DNA of 6,999 bases from assembly GCA_958438955.1 (NCBI GenBank), contig CAUBTS010000089.1, positions 1 to 6,999 of the forward strand. The letters run 5' to 3'. Of the stretch, positions 1 to 5,417 are shown in pieces (the stretch's first letter is position 1; every line of letters starts with the position of its first letter). The notes below the pieces were generated by a model. It saw only the letters and a list, made by a program, of their open reading frames with translations. It made no database searches and had not been told where the DNA came from. The position numbers and the translations under genes are program-made. This stretch comes from an uncultured Collinsella sp. (lineage in GTDB: Bacteria > Actinomycetota > Coriobacteriia > Coriobacteriales > Coriobacteriaceae).

Positions 1-108
1 CCGGACTGCGGACGTGCCCTATGCGGCATGATTCAGCGGTCTGGAGCCCGTTTTGCCTTAGATTTGCTAAGGCAGGGAGACCTGCTGGTCAAAAAACATC
101 AAATATGA
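1..108 (+). other. Left-edge sequence, possible 3' end of an unknown gene
   Basis: Two plus-strand frames are open from the window edge. Frame 1 stays open to a TGA at 106-108 (35 codons) and frame 3 to a TAA at 144-146. Neither translation shows a recognisable motif. Codon choice (CTA, TTA, AGG, GGA) is unlike the GC-rich genes downstream. Both stops lie inside the AT-rich repeat element that starts at 86, so a host gene's tail could have been rewritten by an insertion. Noncoding DNA is equally likely. The stretch also holds the hairpin at 54-74. Confidence 0.15.
54..90. other. Overlapping hairpins next to the AT-rich element
   Basis: A perfect 8-bp stem (TGCCTTAG at 54-61, CTAAGGCA at 67-74) with a 5-nt loop overlaps a second stem, GCAGG (72-76) with CCTGC (81-85). 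That in turn overlaps a third, GACC (79-82) with GGTC (87-90). The stems share bases and so exclude one another. No run of T follows on either strand, so this is not a standard terminator. The role is unknown. Confidence 0.35.
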
Positions 109-118
109 GTACTGTTAC
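86..118 (+). repeat. Left terminal inverted repeat
   Basis: This is the left arm of the inverted repeat pair: TGGTCAAAAAA at 86-96, a variable tetrad, AAA at 101-103, and ATGAGTACTG at 105-114 around the palindrome AGTACT. Its inner end (CTGTTACC, 112-119) also pairs with GGTAGCAG (125-132), allowing one G-U, to form a local 8-bp hairpin followed by CAATTTTG. Confidence 0.55.
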
Positions 119-185
119 CGATTTGGTAGCAGCAATTTTGGACTAATAAGGCCAGATGGCAAGTCGAAATGGCGATGAATACACG

Positions 186-214
186 ATTTTGATCTGACTG
201 TTAGTCCTTATAAT
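186..214 (+). promoter_or_regulatory. Possible promoter inside the AT-rich element
   Basis: A perfect TATAAT lies at 209-214. The best upstream -35-like hexamers (ATTTTG at 186-191, or TTGATC at 189-194 with too short a spacer) are poor. No protein gene follows on this strand before asnB, so a transcript would run into the repeat cassettes. In AT-rich DNA a chance match is quite possible. Confidence 0.15.
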
Positions 215-269
215 GGACATATGTTGCGTAACTTAAGCAAATACTGTCTTTTTATATGTTGCAAACAAA

Positions 270-302
270 GTAGCAGTACTCATTTTTGCCATTTTTTGAC
301 CA
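270..302 (-). repeat. Right terminal inverted repeat
   Basis: This is the right arm of the pair. Read on the minus strand from 302 to 270 it gives TGGTCAAAAAA, then TGGC, then AAAA, then ATGAGTACTG, then CTAC. It differs from the left arm at about five positions, clustered in the variable middle and at the inner end. Confidence 0.55.
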
Positions 303-325
303 CGGCCTTTGTGACAGACGTGCTG

Positions 326-413
326 GCGGGTTCGAATCCCATGCGCTGGGCATGAAAAAGGAAAGGCCTCCATCGCTGGAGGCCTATCAAATCAGTGGTG
401 GGCGATGAGGGAT
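326..413 (-). repeat. tRNA-tail/terminator cassette, copy A
   Basis: The cassette is bounded by two 18-mers that recur exactly in copy B: gcgggttcgaatcccatg (326-343), which resembles a tRNA T-arm, and tggtgggcgatgagggat (396-413), the reverse complement of the last 18 bases of the neighbouring tRNA-Val gene including its CCA. Between them are 52 bases with a hairpin terminator. The tRNA tail stops abruptly at 413, where a GC-rich segment replaces the body of the tRNA. This looks like the remnant of a second tRNA-Val copy, or a duplicated tRNA 3' end of the kind left by integration or recombination events. Confidence 0.6.
355..385 (-). terminator. Intrinsic terminator of cassette A
   Basis: A perfect 9-bp stem (364-372 with 377-385; AGGCCTCCA/TGGAGGCCT) has a 4-nt loop. 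On the minus strand it is followed by TTTCCTTTTTC (364 down to 354). No complete gene lies immediately upstream on that strand, so it would end readthrough past the first tRNA terminator or transcripts from the repeat region. Confidence 0.6.
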
Positions 414-510
414 GTCCGCGTGCGGCTCCGCCGCCCGCATTCGCTTCGTCGCTTCGCTCCTCGCGTGCTGCGCTGGAAAACGCTTCGCGTTTCCTCAGCT
501 CCGCACCCTT
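414..510. repeat. GC-rich foldable segment between the cassettes
   Basis: These 97 bases are very GC-rich and built of small palindromes. GCGGC/GCCGC (422-426, 430-434) has a 3-nt loop. A stem at 475-483/487-494 has one bulged A and a TTC loop. CCGCA/TGCGG (501-505, 510-514) reaches into cassette B. The 8-mer TCGCTTCG is repeated in tandem at 441-456, and CGCTTCG recurs at 481-487. Open frames cross it on both strands but look like shadows of structured DNA. It resembles a REP-like or other dispersed palindromic repeat. The class is an inference, because only one copy is visible here. Confidence 0.4.
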
Positions 511-597
511 GCGGGTTCGAATCCCATGAAATGGGCCCAAACAAAAACGGTCCCCTTTCGAGGACCGTTTCCAATTCAATGGTGGGCGATGAGGGAT
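511..597 (-). repeat. tRNA-tail/terminator cassette, copy B
   Basis: This copy has the same two boundary 18-mers as copy A (511-528 and 580-597), 184-185 bp further along, with 51 bases between them that are largely different in sequence. Here the right-hand 18-mer is the true 3' end of the intact tRNA-Val gene, and the hairpin is that gene's terminator. The T-arm-like core gggttcgaatccc (513-525) and the tRNA's own gggattcgaaccc (593-605) form an inverted pair around the terminator. Confidence 0.6.
543..570 (-). terminator. Intrinsic terminator of tRNA-Val
   Basis: A 9-bp stem (545-553 with 562-570; AAACGGTCC/GGACCGTTT) encloses an 8-nt loop. On the minus strand it is followed by a T-rich run (TTTTTGTTT, 547 down to 539). 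It lies 9 bases past the encoded CCA of the tRNA, as expected for a single-gene tRNA transcript. Confidence 0.75.
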
Positions 598-655
598 TCG
601 AACCCCCAGCCTTGTGCGTGTAAAGCACCTGCGCTAACCGTTGCGCCAATCGCCC
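580..655 (-). tRNA. tRNA-Val (anticodon UAC)
   Basis: Read on the minus strand, the 76 bases fold as a complete cloverleaf. The acceptor GGGCGAT pairs perfectly with ATCGCCC. The D-stem is GCGC/GCGC. The anticodon arm GGTGC-TTTACAC-GCACA places TAC at 34-36, the variable region is 5 nt, and the T-arm GGGGG-TTCGAAT-CCCTC has one G-U. A follows as discriminator and CCA is encoded (582 down to 580). UAC reads valine GUA and related codons. The outermost anticodon-stem pair, 27-43, appears to be G-A rather than Watson-Crick. The gene diverges from asnB, with its own promoter and terminator, and its last 18 bases are duplicated at 396-413. Confidence 0.93.
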
Positions 656-665
656 GTGCGGAGAG

Positions 666-693
666 AGTATAGCAAAACAATCGCCCCATTCAC
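666..693 (-). promoter_or_regulatory. Promoter of tRNA-Val
   Basis: On the minus strand TGCTATACT gives an extended -10 (TATACT at 671 down to 666, with TG two bases before). It ends 10 bases before the first base of the tRNA at 655, which would leave a leader of only a few bases. The -35 region is weak (GTGAAT at 693-688 with a 16-base spacer), as is common for extended -10 promoters. Confidence 0.5.
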
Positions 694-785
694 CTCATAT
701 CCATTAAAGGTAACCGGCGCGTGTCACAGCGGAGCTGATTCAGTTGAGATTGCCTGAACATTCCGCCCCTCTTTACGCCCTCGGG

Positions 786-791
786 TATACT
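786..791 (+). promoter_or_regulatory. Likely -10 element of asnB
   Basis: TATACT lies 51 bases upstream of the asnB start and would give a 5' leader of about 45 bases. No good -35 is found at the usual distance (the region reads CCGCCCC), which could mean activator dependence. A weak inverted pair, TTCAG (739-743) and CTGAA (754-758), sits just upstream and might be an operator. The leader is too short for a T-box or other riboswitch. Confidence 0.35.
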
Positions 792-842
792 CAAAAGCTA
801 CTGATTCGATTTGATGCCCAGCAACAGCAGAGGGGATAGTAT

Positions 843-2723
843 ATGTGCGGTTTTGTCGGTTTTGTCGGTGGGACGGATAACCAATCCGAGGTGCTCACCA
901 AGATGATGGACCGCATCGTCCATCGCGGTCCCGACATGGGCGGTCAGTTTATCGACGGCCGCGTTGCCCTCGGCTTCCGCCGCCTGTCGATCCTCGACCT
1001 GACCGAGGCTGGCGCCCAACCCATGGCCAACGAGGACGGTAGCGTCGTCATTGTCTTCAACGGCGAGATCTACAACTTCCAAGAACTCCGTTCCGAGCTC
1101 GAGGCCAAGGGCTACAAGTTCCACTGCGGCGCCGACACCGAGAGCCTCCTGCACGGCTACGAGGAGTGGGGCGAGGCCGTTCTCGATCGCCTGCGCGGTA
1201 TGTACGCCTTCGTCATCTGGGACAAAAAGAAGAACAAGCTTTTTGGCGCCCGCGACATCTTTGGCATCAAGCCGCTCTACTACTATCCCATGGCCGATGC
1301 GGGCGACGGCGCTCCGGGCGTGCTCTTTGGTTCCGAGATCAAGAGCTTCCTGGACTACCCGCACTTCCACAAGGCGGTCAACAAAAAGGCTCTGCGTCCG
1401 TACATGACGCTGCAGTATTCGGCAACCGAGGAGACCTTCTTCGAGGGTGTCTACAAGCTGCCGCCGGCGCACTACTTTACCGTCGATATCCCGACCGGCA
1501 AGATGAACATCGAGCGCTACTGGGATTGCGATTACTCTGCCGTCGAGAAGCCGTTCGAAGAGTATGTCGATGAGCTGGACGAGGTCGTGCACGAGAGCGT
1601 CGAGGCCCATCGCATCGCCGACGTCAAGGTCGCGTCGTTCCTCTCCGGTGGCGTCGACTCCAGCTACATCGCCGCTTGCCTCATGCCCGACAAGACCTTC
1701 TCGGTGGGCTTTGACTACAAGAACTTCAACGAGACCAACTACGCCAAGGAGCTTTCCGATAAGCTCGGCGTCGAGAACGTTCGCAAGATGATTACCGCCG
1801 ACGAGTTCTTCGGTGCACTCGAGGACATCCAGTATCACATGGACGAGCCGCAGTCCAACCTGTCTTCCGTGCCGCTGTGGTTCTTGGCCGAGATGGCTCG
1901 CAAAGACGTCACCGTCGTGCTTTCGGGCGAAGGTGCCGACGAGCTTTTTGGCGGCTACGCCTACTACGAGGACACGGTTCCGGTGCGCAAGTACAAAAAG
2001 ATGGTGCCGCTGCCCATCCGTCGCGCGCTCGGTAACCTGGCGCTGCATATGCCGTACTTCAAGGGACATAACTTCCTGGTCAAGGGTGCCGAGATCCCCG
2101 AGAAGTCGTTCCTGGGACAGGCTCTGGTATGGCCGGAGCGCGAGGTCGACGGCGTGCTCAAGCCCGAGTACAACACCGGCGACGGCGCCTTTGAGCTCGC
2201 TGCACCCATCTACGCACGCGTGAAGGGTCAGCCCGAACTGGTCAAGAAGCAGTACCTGGACATGAACATGTGGCTCCCGGGCGACATTCTGCTCAAGGCC
2301 GACAAGATGTGCATGGCGCACTCGCTGGAGCTGCGCGTGCCCTTCCTGGACCGCAAAGTCATGGAGTTCGCCGAGCACATTCCCGATCGCTACCGCATCA
2401 ACGAGAACGGCAACAAGCAGGTACTCCGCCACGCTGCCAACAAGTCGCTGCCCGATGAGTGGGCCACCCGTCCCAAGGTGGGCTTCCCGGTGCCGATTGT
2501 CTACTGGCTGCGCGAGCAAAAGTGGTACGACTATGTCAAGGAGTACTTCACCGCGCCGTGGGCAAGTGAGTTCTTCAATACCGACGAGCTCATGCACCTG
2601 CTCGATCTGCACTTTGCGGGCAAGGGCGATTTCCAGCGCAAGATCTATACGCCGCTCGTGTTCCTGGTGTGGTACAAGCGCTTCTTTATCGACGAGGACC
2701 AGCCCGCTGTTCAGGCTGCCTAG
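843..2723 (+). CDS. asnB: Asparagine synthetase (glutamine-hydrolysing)
   Basis: This 626-aa cytosolic enzyme makes asparagine from aspartate, glutamine and ATP, with AMP and PPi released. The N-terminal half is a class II glutamine amidotransferase. It begins MCGFVGFVGG, so after Met removal Cys2 is the N-terminal nucleophile. RGPD (28-31), R47, NGEIYNF (73-79) and D98 form the glutamine pocket. The C-terminal synthetase domain has the PP-loop SGGVDSS (268-274) that binds ATP, SGEGADELFGG (361-371), and a KADKMCMAHSLELRVPFLD block near 480. All key residues are present, so glutamine rather than ammonia should be the nitrogen source. Length fits the AsnB family of Gram-positive bacteria. The start is set by Cys2 and an AGGGG ribosome site (831-835) 7 bases upstream. 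It forms a single-gene unit, with a promoter before it and a strong terminator after it. Confidence 0.96.
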   Translation: MCGFVGFVGGTDNQSEVLTKMMDRIVHRGPDMGGQFIDGRVALGFRRLSILDLTEAGAQPMANEDGSVVIVFNGEIYNFQELRSELEAKGYKFHCGADTESLLHGYEEWGEAVLDRLRGMYAFVIWDKKKNKLFGARDIFGIKPLYYYPMADAGDGAPGVLFGSEIKSFLDYPHFHKAVNKKALRPYMTLQYSATEETFFEGVYKLPPAHYFTVDIPTGKMNIERYWDCDYSAVEKPFEEYVDELDEVVHESVEAHRIADVKVASFLSGGVDSSYIAACLMPDKTFSVGFDYKNFNETNYAKELSDKLGVENVRKMITADEFFGALEDIQYHMDEPQSNLSSVPLWFLAEMARKDVTVVLSGEGADELFGGYAYYEDTVPVRKYKKMVPLPIRRALGNLALHMPYFKGHNFLVKGAEIPEKSFLGQALVWPEREVDGVLKPEYNTGDGAFELAAPIYARVKGQPELVKKQYLDMNMWLPGDILLKADKMCMAHSLELRVPFLDRKVMEFAEHIPDRYRINENGNKQVLRHAANKSLPDEWATRPKVGFPVPIVYWLREQKWYDYVKEYFTAPWASEFFNTDELMHLLDLHFAGKGDFQRKIYTPLVFLVWYKRFFIDEDQPAVQAA

Positions 2724-2748
2724 CCTCGGCTTACGAACGCCTGCGCGT

Positions 2749-2773
2749 AACGGCTCCTCCGGGAGCCGTTTTT
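2749..2773 (+). terminator. Intrinsic terminator of asnB
   Basis: A perfect 9-bp stem (AACGGCTCC 2749-2757, GGAGCCGTT 2762-2770) has a TCCG loop and ends in TTTTT (2769-2773). It lies 25 bases past the asnB stop. Its last Ts form part of the -35 region of the next gene. Confidence 0.9.
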
Positions 2774-2800
2774 GCGTGGGTGCGTTTCAGTTACTATAAA
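2772..2800 (+). promoter_or_regulatory. Likely promoter of the Mur ligase gene
   Basis: TTGCGT (2772-2777) and TATAAA (2795-2800) are separated by 17 bases, giving a plausible sigma-70-type promoter 35 bases before the start codon. The -35 overlaps the U-tract of the asnB terminator, a compact handover between two transcription units. Confidence 0.5.
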
Positions 2801-2835
2801 AGCCGTCCCTGCCAAATGGCTGAGAAAGGTGAAAG

Positions 2836-4398
2836 ATGCACCATTCGGATTCCGCGACCGTGACCACGGTCGATACGCTTGCCAAGCTTCTCGACGTGTG
2901 CGGCGAGCTGCGCGCATCAGAGCAGGTTGACGAGCGCGCCGTGACCGGCTGCTCGTTTGATTCGCGCGCGGTCTCGGCAGGTGACGTATTCTTTTGCAAA
3001 GGTGCTGCCTTTAAGCCCGCGTTTTTGAGCATGGCGCTCGATGCGGGCGCCGTCGCATTTGTGTGCGAGGAGTCGCTGGTCGAGTCTCTGGAGCCGCTGG
3101 CGAAGGAGAGCGGTGCTGCGATGCTGGTTGTTGATAGTGTTCGCACGGCCATGGCCCTGTTGCCGCCGGAGGTCTACGACCGTCCCGACCACGACGTCAA
3201 GATCGTGGGCATCACCGGTACCAAGGGAAAGACCACGGCCGCTTTTATGCTCCAGTCCATCATCAAGGCGGCGGGCGAGTCCTGCGGCATGATCGGCTCG
3301 GTGAGTACCGACGATGGTATCGAGTGCTACGAGAGCACCAACACCACGCCCGAGGCCCCCGAGGTTTGGCGCCATATCGCCAACTGCCGCACGTCCGGTC
3401 GCCAGTCCATGGTCATGGAGGTCTCGAGCCAGGCGCTCAAGTACCAACGCGTCGAGAATCTGCCGTTTGACGTGGCGTGTTTCCTCAACATCGGCCGCGA
3501 CCACATCTCGCCGATCGAGCACCCCACGTTTGAGGATTATTTTGAGAGCAAGCTCAGGATCTTTGATCAGGCTAAGACTGCCGTAGTGAATCTGGGCACT
3601 GATGAAGTCGAACGCGTGCTGGAGGCAGCGTCGACGGCCGAGCGCTTGGTGACCGTTGGCGTCGAGCATCCCGAGGCAAGTCTGTGGGCGAGCGACGTAC
3701 GCATGGTCGGCTTTAGCATCGAGTTCAACTTGCATGGCTTGTGTGCCGACGAGTCCGAGGCGGGGGAGAAGGTCCTGCTGGGTATCGCGGGCGACTTTAA
3801 CGTGGAGAACGCGCTGGTCGCTATCGCCGCTGCGCGCGAGATCGGCATCGGTATCGATGCCATCAAGAAGGGCCTCTCAAAACTGCGTGTGCCGGGCCGT
3901 ATGGAGGTCGTGGAGTCGAAGGACGGCCGCGTGATTTGTGTCGTCGACTACGCGCACAACCAGCTTTCGTTCCGCTCGCTTTTCTCGTCGGTCAAGCGCG
4001 CGTTTCCCGCTAGTCCGGTCATTGCGGTGTTTGGCGCTGCCGGCGGCAAGGCGCTGGAGCGCCGCGAGCAGCTTCCGCGCGAGGCCGCACCGTATTCCGA
4101 CCTGATGATCTTTGCCAATGAGGACCCGGCTCACGAGGACCCGATGAAGGTCTGTCGCGAGCTTGCCGAACATGTTCCCGACGATACGCCGAACAAGATC
4201 ATCCTCGATCGCGAAGCCGCTGTGCATGCGGCGTTCAAGGCGGCGCGCGAGGAGTACGTCAACCCCGATGCTCCCACCATTGTCTTGCTGCTGGCAAAGG
4301 GTGACGAGGAGCTCATGCACGTGGGCGACGAGTTCGTGCCCATCGAGAGCGACCTTTCGCTGGCCAATCGCCTGATCGATGTTACCCAGTTTGACTAA
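2836..4398 (+). CDS. murE: MurE-type Mur ligase (UDP-MurNAc-tripeptide synthetase)
   Basis: This 520-aa cytosolic ligase probably adds the third, basic residue to UDP-MurNAc-L-Ala-D-Glu using ATP. An N-terminal MurE-like domain contains SFDSRAVSAGDVFFCKG (about 41-57). The central ATPase domain has the P-loop GTKGKTT (128-134), NTTPEAPE (about 169-176), MEVSSQAL (194-201; most MurE have H where Q199 stands), IGRDH (219-223) and ESK, where K239 is the expected carbamylated lysine. The C-terminal domain has DYAHN (371-375), NEDPAHEDP (428-436) and AKGDEE (487-492). The loop E429-D430-P431-A432 replaces the D-N-P-R of diaminopimelate enzymes and resembles the D-(D/N)-P-(N/A) of lysine enzymes, so lysine or ornithine is the likelier substrate. 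The start has AAAGGTG at 2825-2831. The gene stands apart from a dcw cluster. The Mur ligase call is sure; the substrate is not. Confidence 0.85.
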   Translation: MHHSDSATVTTVDTLAKLLDVCGELRASEQVDERAVTGCSFDSRAVSAGDVFFCKGAAFKPAFLSMALDAGAVAFVCEESLVESLEPLAKESGAAMLVVDSVRTAMALLPPEVYDRPDHDVKIVGITGTKGKTTAAFMLQSIIKAAGESCGMIGSVSTDDGIECYESTNTTPEAPEVWRHIANCRTSGRQSMVMEVSSQALKYQRVENLPFDVACFLNIGRDHISPIEHPTFEDYFESKLRIFDQAKTAVVNLGTDEVERVLEAASTAERLVTVGVEHPEASLWASDVRMVGFSIEFNLHGLCADESEAGEKVLLGIAGDFNVENALVAIAAAREIGIGIDAIKKGLSKLRVPGRMEVVESKDGRVICVVDYAHNQLSFRSLFSSVKRAFPASPVIAVFGAAGGKALERREQLPREAAPYSDLMIFANEDPAHEDPMKVCRELAEHVPDDTPNKIILDREAAVHAAFKAAREEYVNPDAPTIVLLLAKGDEELMHVGDEFVPIESDLSLANRLIDVTQFD

Positions 4399-4407
4399 TG
4401 AACCATG

Positions 4408-4440
4408 ATGGCGGCGGCGCCCTGAGTGCGCTGTCGCCAT
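4408..4440 (+). other. Strong hairpin after the Mur ligase gene, without a U-tract
   Basis: A 13-bp stem (4408-4420 with 4428-4440; ATGGCGGCGGCGC/GCGCTGTCGCCAT, two G-U pairs) has a 7-nt loop and starts 9 bases after the murE stop. What follows is AAGCGTG, with no T run, so it is not a standard intrinsic terminator. It could stabilise the murE mRNA end, cause partial termination, or separate expression of the ligase from the HAD gene. Confidence 0.5.
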
Positions 4441-4505
4441 AAGCGTGTTCCCTCAATCAAAACATGCCGTCCAAGTCCAAACCCTTCTACGTAAACGGAG
4501 TAACC

Positions 4506-5417
4506 ATGTCCCACAATACCCTGCCGACCGTCGCTGAGCTTTCGGGCGAGATGCGCGAGCGCTTGGCCAAGGTCAAGTACGTCTTTACCGACCTGGATGC
4601 CACGATGCTTGCACCCGGCTCGTGCGTGCTGCGCGACAACGACGGCAACCCCTCGACCAAACTCGTCGAGGCCGTCGTGGCGCTCGCTCGCGCTGGTATT
4701 CAGGTGGTTCCCACCTCTGGCCGCAACCGTACCATGATCCACGAGGACGCGCGCGTGCTCGGTCTCAACTCCTACATCGGCGAGATGGGCGGCCTGGTCA
4801 TGTACGACCTCAAAGCCAACGATTGGGAGTATCTGACCGGCGACATGCCCTACGACCCCTCTTGCGGCCTCACGCCGCACCAGGTGATCGAGCAGACCGG
4901 CGTGTGCGAGAAGATCCTCGCCCGCTGGCCGCACAAGATCGAGTATCACAACGACATGTCGACCGGCTACAAGTACCGTGAGGTCACCGTCGGCATGCGC
5001 GGCGATGTGCCCGACGATGAGGTTCAGGCCATCCTGGACGAGGCCGGCTGCGGCCTGGTGTGGGCCTGCAACGGTCACCTGACGCATCTGTCCAAGCCGA
5101 CGACGCTCGAGCTCGATCGCGTCGAGGACGGTCGCGCATTCAACATCAACCCCGCGGGCCTCAACAAAGGCGTCGCCATTGCGCGCTTCTGCGAGCACCT
5201 AGGGATCGAGCGCGAGGAGACGCTCGCGCTCGGCGATTCCGAGTCCGACTTCTACATGGCCGATCACGTGGGCACGTTCTGCCTGGTCGAGAATGGCCTG
5301 ACGAGCGCCGGCGCGCCCGAGTTCCTGGCTGCTTGCGAGAACGCTTTCGTTACGCGTGGCAAAATTGTCGACGGTTGGGCGGCGACGGCAGAGCTGCTGG
5401 TCGCGGCGCGTTCGTAG
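4506..5417 (+). CDS. HAD-superfamily phosphatase (Cof/MPGP-like)
   Basis: This 303-aa predicted cytosolic hydrolase carries all four HAD motifs: DLDAT (29-33; Asp29 nucleophile, Asp31 acid/base), PTSGR (69-73), Lys221 in NKG, and GDSESD (243-248) for magnesium. The long insert between motifs II and III (about 75-215) is the C2-type cap seen in Cof, sucrose-phosphate and mannosyl-3-phosphoglycerate phosphatases. That cap, with the S/T-S-G-R motif, suggests a small sugar-phosphate or nucleotide substrate, but the sequence does not say which. An upstream in-frame ATG at 4464 would add 14 residues but has no ribosome site; AACGGAG just before 4506 decides the start. The gene lies 107 bases after murE, across a hairpin, and 51 bases before murI. 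A role in the wall pathway is only suggested by position. Confidence 0.85.
   Translation: MSHNTLPTVAELSGEMRERLAKVKYVFTDLDATMLAPGSCVLRDNDGNPSTKLVEAVVALARAGIQVVPTSGRNRTMIHEDARVLGLNSYIGEMGGLVMYDLKANDWEYLTGDMPYDPSCGLTPHQVIEQTGVCEKILARWPHKIEYHNDMSTGYKYREVTVGMRGDVPDDEVQAILDEAGCGLVWACNGHLTHLSKPTTLELDRVEDGRAFNINPAGLNKGVAIARFCEHLGIEREETLALGDSESDFYMADHVGTFCLVENGLTSAGAPEFLAACENAFVTRGKIVDGWAATAELLVAARS

Larger units (their letters stand above)
86..302. mobile_element. MITE-like AT-rich element with ~33-bp terminal inverted repeats
   Basis: The ends are inverted repeats. The left end (86-118) begins TGGTCAAAAAA and contains ATGAGTACTG at 105-114. The right end (270-302), read on the minus strand, begins with the same 11 bases and has the same ATGAGTACTG block. 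By eye 28 of 33 positions match. The interior is AT-rich, unlike the GC-rich surroundings, and has no plausible coding frame, so no transposase is present. It holds a GGACTAA/TTAGTCC inverted pair (140-146, 201-207), a hairpin at 112-132 and a 9-bp direct repeat ATATGTTGC (219-227, 254-262). I found no target-site duplication, so a non-autonomous transposon is an inference. A decayed insertion sequence or a paired regulatory site are alternatives. Confidence 0.45.

Noticed and set aside
326..355. T-arm-like sequence read as a plus-strand tRNA gene
   Set aside because: No matching acceptor strand, D-arm, anticodon arm or CCA could be fitted around it; the same is true of the copy at 511-540.
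1..655. CRISPR array or toxin-antitoxin module in the gene-poor region
   Set aside because: There are only two repeat copies with unequal internal structure, no regular spacers, and no small gene pair with ribosome sites.
280..672. Overlapping open frames on both strands through the cassettes and tRNA
   Set aside because: They translate tRNA, terminator hairpins and palindromic repeats, giving strings such as DSNPQ typical of mis-called tRNA genes. None has a ribosome site or family match.
792..842. T-box or other riboswitch before asnB
   Set aside because: The inferred leader is only about 45 bases and lacks a T-box core sequence or an antiterminator-terminator pair.
798..2612. Long minus-strand open frame of 604 codons opposite asnB
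   Set aside because: It mirrors a GC-rich gene in a shadow frame. Its protein has no recognisable motif, while the plus strand encodes a complete AsnB with every catalytic residue.
2917..3735. Minus-strand open frame of 272 codons opposite the Mur ligase gene
   Set aside because: It is a shadow frame in GC-rich coding DNA. The plus-strand reading has the full set of Mur ligase motifs.
4464..4505. Earlier ATG for the HAD phosphatase adding 14 residues
   Set aside because: There is no ribosome site before 4464, whereas GGAG lies 5 bases before 4506, and the extra residues lie outside the HAD fold.
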